A stretch of 64,000 nt of DNA from Streptomyces sp. DT2A-34. GTDB lineage: Bacteria; Actinomycetota; Actinomycetes; Streptomycetales; Streptomycetaceae. The stretch spans positions 4,940,001 through 5,004,000 of the forward strand of contig NZ_JASTWJ010000001.1 in the NCBI RefSeq assembly GCF_030499515.1, given 5' to 3'. The translations under genes were made by a program, and so were the position numbers. The notes beneath the pieces were generated by a model, which was not told the origin of the DNA, ran no database searches, and saw only the letters and a program-made list of their open reading frames with translations. Positions 61,307 through 64,000 of this stretch are shown one piece after another; position 1 is the stretch's first letter; each line of letters begins with the position of its first letter.

Positions 61307-61636
61307 ATGCCGTCTTTCAAGATCGACACCTCGACCGCCGTAGTGTTCGTGGCGACCGCGCCGGAACCGAAGATGGTCAACAAGAAGACCGGCGAGCGGG
61401 CCGTGGACCGGGAGACCAACGCGAGCCTCTCGACCGTGGGTCTGCTGGTCTCGGACGAGGGGGAGGGGAACCTCTACCAGGTGACCGTGCCGGAGACCGG
61501 CCTCCCCGAGGGTCTGGCGCCGGGCATGCCGGTCAAGGTCATCGGCCTGAAGGCCCGTGACTGGGAGAACGAGTTCAACGGCCAGAAGCGGCACGGGATC
61601 TCGTTCCGCGCGGTCGCGATCACCCCGGCGGCCTGA
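61307..61636 (+). CDS. Conserved small protein of actinomycete integrative elements
   Basis: A 109-residue product (start PSFKIDTSTAVVFVA, then VNKKTGERAVDRETNASLSTVGLLV) of a kind I associate with the gene just before the translocase in AICEs. It looks like an all-beta fold with no known catalytic motif; single-stranded nucleic acid binding is a guess. ATG 61307 has GAGGG nine bases upstream; GTG 61301 is too close to it. It ends 2 bp before the translocase gene. Confidence 0.75.
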   Translation: MPSFKIDTSTAVVFVATAPEPKMVNKKTGERAVDRETNASLSTVGLLVSDEGEGNLYQVTVPETGLPEGLAPGMPVKVIGLKARDWENEFNGQKRHGISFRAVAITPAA

Positions 61637-61638
61637 CC

Positions 61639-62979
61639 ATGACCGACCTGACGATGTGGCTGGAGGCCACGGGAGCCCTGGCCGGTGCCGGCGGTCTCGG
61701 CTACGCGAAGTACCGCGCACCGCGTGTGTACTGGTCGCTGGTCGGGATGCCGGTGACGTGGGGCCGCTTCACCCTCTCGTACCGGTCGACCATGGACGTG
61801 TGCGGGCTGACGGTGCAGCCGTCGGGTCTGCGGGCGTTCATGACGCGCAGCGTTGCCCGTCGTGAGGTTCAGCCGGTCCCGCCGAAGATCCGCCGGGTAC
61901 GCGGCACGTCGACCGGACTGCGGGTGACCCTGCGGCTTCCCGCCGGCCTGGAGCCCGCCGACGTGATCGCCTCCTCGGAACGGCTCCGGCACGCCTGGGG
62001 CGTCCACTCCGTGACCGTGGTCGAGACGAAGCCCGGCTTCGTCGAACTGCGGATGACCGGCTACGACGTGCTGCGCCGGGTGAAGATGCCCCGCAAGGCC
62101 GTACCCCACGACATGGCCGTTCCGGTCGCGGTGCGGGAGGACGGGACCGCGTTCGAGCGGGACTACCGCAAGGCACCGATGGCGCTCACCCTGGGCGCCA
62201 ACCACTCCGGCAAGTCCATGTATCAGCGCAACCTGATCAAGGGACTGGCGCAACTGCCGGTGGCCCTGGTCGGGGTCGACTGCAAGCGAGGGGTGGAACA
62301 GTCCGCCTTCGCGCCTCGTCTGTCGGCTCTGGTCACCAACCCCGACGATGCCAGCTCACTGCTCGGCGTCCTGGTCGCGGAGATGGAAGACCGCTTCGAC
62401 CTGCTGAGCCGTCACGGCGTCTCGGACCTGTGGGAACTCCCCGCAGAGCTGCGCCCGGTGCCGGTGGTCGTCCTGGTCGACGAGGTGGCGGAACTGTTCC
62501 TGATCTCCTCCAAGAAGGATGAGGAGCGCCGGGAACGGATCGTCACCGCGCTGATCCGCCTCGCGCAGATGGCCCGCGCGATCGGCATCTATCTGGAGAT
62601 CTGCGGGCAGCGCTTCGGCTCCGACCTGGGCAAGGGCGCCACCATGCTCCGCGCTCAGCTCACCGGCCGCGTGGTGCACCGCGTCAACGACAAGCAGACC
62701 GCCGAAATGGGCCTGGCGGACGTGGCCCCGGACGCTGTGCCGGCCGCGAGCCTGATCCCGATGAACCGCCCCGGCACGGCTGTCGCGGCGGACTCCTCGG
62801 GCGGCTGGTCGAAGATCCGCACCCCGAACACCAGCCGGGATGAAGTCGTGGCGGTCTGCCGGGAGTTCGCCCACCTGGTCCCGGAGCTGCCGTTCCTCGG
62901 CCCGTTCCGCCCTTACGTGCCCGCCCCCGCGCCGGCGGCCGGTCCGTCGCTGGTCAAGCCCCGCCCGGTCACCGACTAG
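61639..62979 (+). CDS. FtsK/SpoIIIE-type DNA translocase (TraSA/TraB-like)
   Basis: A 446-residue ATPase. Walker A is GANHSGKS (186-193) and Walker B VVVLVDEVAEL (about 277-287); the N-terminal part has a hydrophobic stretch (about 8-20) and no large membrane domain. Actinomycete TraB/TraSA proteins move double-stranded DNA between mycelia without relaxase. It is the conjugation motor of the element and is coupled to the small gene upstream. Confidence 0.88.
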   Translation: MTDLTMWLEATGALAGAGGLGYAKYRAPRVYWSLVGMPVTWGRFTLSYRSTMDVCGLTVQPSGLRAFMTRSVARREVQPVPPKIRRVRGTSTGLRVTLRLPAGLEPADVIASSERLRHAWGVHSVTVVETKPGFVELRMTGYDVLRRVKMPRKAVPHDMAVPVAVREDGTAFERDYRKAPMALTLGANHSGKSMYQRNLIKGLAQLPVALVGVDCKRGVEQSAFAPRLSALVTNPDDASSLLGVLVAEMEDRFDLLSRHGVSDLWELPAELRPVPVVVLVDEVAELFLISSKKDEERRERIVTALIRLAQMARAIGIYLEICGQRFGSDLGKGATMLRAQLTGRVVHRVNDKQTAEMGLADVAPDAVPAASLIPMNRPGTAVAADSSGGWSKIRTPNTSRDEVVAVCREFAHLVPELPFLGPFRPYVPAPAPAAGPSLVKPRPVTD

Positions 62980-63062
62980 CACCCCGCTCCACCCCGGTCG
63001 GCGCGACCGCATCGCGCCAGGTCCCTACCCGAGCCATGCCCGAACGCAGGGAGGTACGCACG

Positions 63063-63320
63063 ATGTCCGCCTCTATGTCCTTCCACGGGGAGCCCTCCAC
63101 CTGGGTCCACGTTCACGACTACGGCACCGTCCACCCGCCCATCCTGGCCCTCGACGGAGACGGCTACCACCTGACCATCTCGGTCTTCGAGAGCCGCTCG
63201 CCCGCCGACCACAAGGCGTTCGCCGAGAGCCTCGCCCGGACGGTGACCGGCTACCTCGCGGCCGTGGACCGCTGGGCCGCCGCGCAGAGTGCCGACACCG
63301 CGACCACGCAGGACGGGTGA
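63063..63320 (+). CDS. Hypothetical protein of the integrated element
   Basis: An 85-residue acidic protein (MSASMSFHGEPSTWVHVHDYG, then ALDGDGYHLTISV and a C-terminal helix AFAESLARTVTGYLAAV). No known domain is recognised. GGGAGG lies nine bases before ATG 63063; ATG 63036 would add nine residues. Its stop overlaps the next start (GTGA). Confidence 0.65.
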   Translation: MSASMSFHGEPSTWVHVHDYGTVHPPILALDGDGYHLTISVFESRSPADHKAFAESLARTVTGYLAAVDRWAAAQSADTATTQDG

Positions 63321-63508
63321 TCGCCGTGGCCGCACGGAAGACCCCCGCCCCGGTGACCGCCGACCCGGAGCCCGCGAAGTGCCCGACGTGCCACGGCTCC
63401 GGGGAGGTCTCCCGAACCGTCCGCGTCGGCCGCAAGCGCCGCACCGTCGGCCGGCAGACCGGCCTGTGCCTGGCCTGCCTCGGGTCCGGCGAAGCCCCCA
63501 CCGACTGA
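63317..63508 (+). CDS. Small zinc-ribbon-like protein with two CxxCxGxG motifs
   Basis: A 63-residue basic protein with CPTCHGSG and CLACLGSG separated by a basic stretch (VRVGRKRRTVGRQTG). The spacing resembles one DnaJ-type zinc site. It could bind nucleic acid or a protein partner in transfer. GTG 63317 is coupled to the previous gene; GTG 63326 is another option. Confidence 0.65.
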   Translation: MIAVAARKTPAPVTADPEPAKCPTCHGSGEVSRTVRVGRKRRTVGRQTGLCLACLGSGEAPTD

Positions 63509-63586
63509 ACCCCCGCCGGGGCTGGGCCGCCCAGACACCGTTCCCCGCCCGCCCCTGGCCCGACTCCCTGAAGGGAGGTGCCCCGC

Positions 63587-64000
63587 ATGTCCCGACCGAT
63601 CCGCCCGGATGCCGTACTCGTACAGGCTGTCATCGCCGGCGCGCTGTCCTTCGCCCACCTGCACGACTTGGCCGAAGCCGCCGGACAGACCGGCTGGAAG
63701 GCCTGGGCCTACCCGGTCTCGGTCGACCTGCTGTTGGTCGCCGCCTGGCGTCGGCTGCGCACGGCTCGCCGCGACCGGTCCGCCTGGACCTGGTTCGTGA
63801 TCGCCCTGTTCGCCTCGCTCGGCGCGAACATCGCCACCGCCGGACTCCTCGACCTGGCCCACGTGCCCGCGTGGCTGTGCATCCTCGTCGCCGGCTGGCC
63901 CGCCCTGGCCTTCCTCGGCGGAACCCTCCTGGTCCACTCGCCCACCGACGCGGCCACTCCTCCACAGCCTGTGGAAGAGGTGACCGCGCCGGAAGTCGAG
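63587..64000 (+). CDS. DUF2637 membrane protein (SpdB-like), cut by the window end
   Basis: The first 138 codons of a gene that continues beyond the window. Four hydrophobic helices are seen (AVIAGALSFAHLHDLA, AYPVSVDLLLVAAWR, TWFVIALFASLGANIATA, AWLCILVAGWPALAFLG), then a Pro/Glu-rich part. DUF2637 proteins are spread (Spd) components of actinomycete elements, needed for plasmid movement within recipient mycelium. AAGGGAGGTG lies 7 bases before ATG 63587. Confidence 0.8.
   Translation, partial: MSRPIRPDAVLVQAVIAGALSFAHLHDLAEAAGQTGWKAWAYPVSVDLLLVAAWRRLRTARRDRSAWTWFVIALFASLGANIATAGLLDLAHVPAWLCILVAGWPALAFLGGTLLVHSPTDAATPPQPVEEVTAPEVE

Larger units (their letters stand above)
57275..64000. mobile_element. 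Integrated element of AICE type, left part
   Basis: From the tRNA-Ile fragment rightward the gene content changes to that of actinomycete integrative and conjugative elements: a KorSA-like GntR regulator, a TraSA/FtsK-like translocase, small spread-type proteins (DUF2637), a NERD protein and a restriction gene. A+T is higher in 58.4-59.2 kb than elsewhere. The integrase, excisionase, replication initiator and the other att site are not in the window, so the right border is unknown. Confidence 0.85.

Overview
The window is high-GC DNA with strongly G/C-biased third codon positions, GTG starts and GGAGG-type ribosome binding sites. It carries actinobacterial hallmark genes (crgA, PASTA kinase pknB, FHA proteins, class E sortases, DLW-39 protein, proteasome activator Bpa). 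The gene order around fhaA-fhaB-pstP-rodA-pbpA-pknB, the bkd and paa genes, the sortases and crgA is that of the origin-proximal part of a Streptomyces chromosome. Three parS-like 14-mers and several groups of DnaA-box-like 9-mers fit a location near oriC, although oriC itself is not in the window.

Layout. 1-5.7 kb: two divergent Ser/Thr kinases, Bpa, a broken padR gene, a low-complexity membrane protein and a MITE. 5.7-16.5 kb: quinone oxidoreductase, a DrrAB-type ABC exporter, a K+ channel/RCK protein overlapping moeA and a mobA-like gene, then the branched-chain 2-oxoacid dehydrogenase operon (E1alpha, E1beta, E2) divergent from an Lrp-type regulator. 16.5-26.6 kb: TetR regulator with a 3-hydroxyacyl-CoA dehydrogenase, divergent paaN, an rRNA/tRNA methyltransferase, an HTTM/DUF5819 pair, an acyl-CoA dehydrogenase with a KstR-like palindrome, a rhodanese and a J-domain-like protein. 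26.8-32.2 kb: DUF2252 protein, HxlR/azoreductase pair, a GT87-like mannosyltransferase, DUF1304 protein, tRNA-Leu(CAG). 32.7-40.9 kb: the FHA/phosphatase/SEDS/PBP/PknB cluster that controls growth and cell-wall synthesis by phosphorylation. 41.1-42.2 kb: an unusual gene joining an antirepressor-like N-terminus to an Mrr-type nuclease domain. 42.2-48.9 kb: three class E sortases, a glutamine amidotransferase, DUF881 protein, CrgA, rhomboid protease and cyclophilin. 49-57 kb: DUF5324 protein, tRNA-Ala(TGC), an HTH protein, a further kinase, secreted proteins, DLW-39 protein and an AAA ATPase.

From about 57.3 kb to the right edge the DNA is an integrated element of the actinomycete integrative and conjugative (AICE) type. 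Its boundary is the 3' part of a tRNA-Ile(GAT) gene, about 47 bp with the tRNA terminator on the left. Inside lie a putative modification-dependent restriction gene (ScoMcrA-like SRA module plus PD-(D/E)XK nuclease), a 45-residue membrane peptide, a 64-bp-armed inverted repeat, a NERD protein, a KorSA-like GntR regulator with TCTAGA operators, a conserved small protein, a TraSA/FtsK-like DNA translocase, and small spread-type genes, the last of which runs off the window. Integrase, excisionase and replication initiator are not in view and should lie beyond position 64000, together with the reconstituted tRNA-Ile.

Function calls rest on motif and family recognition by eye; no database search was run.
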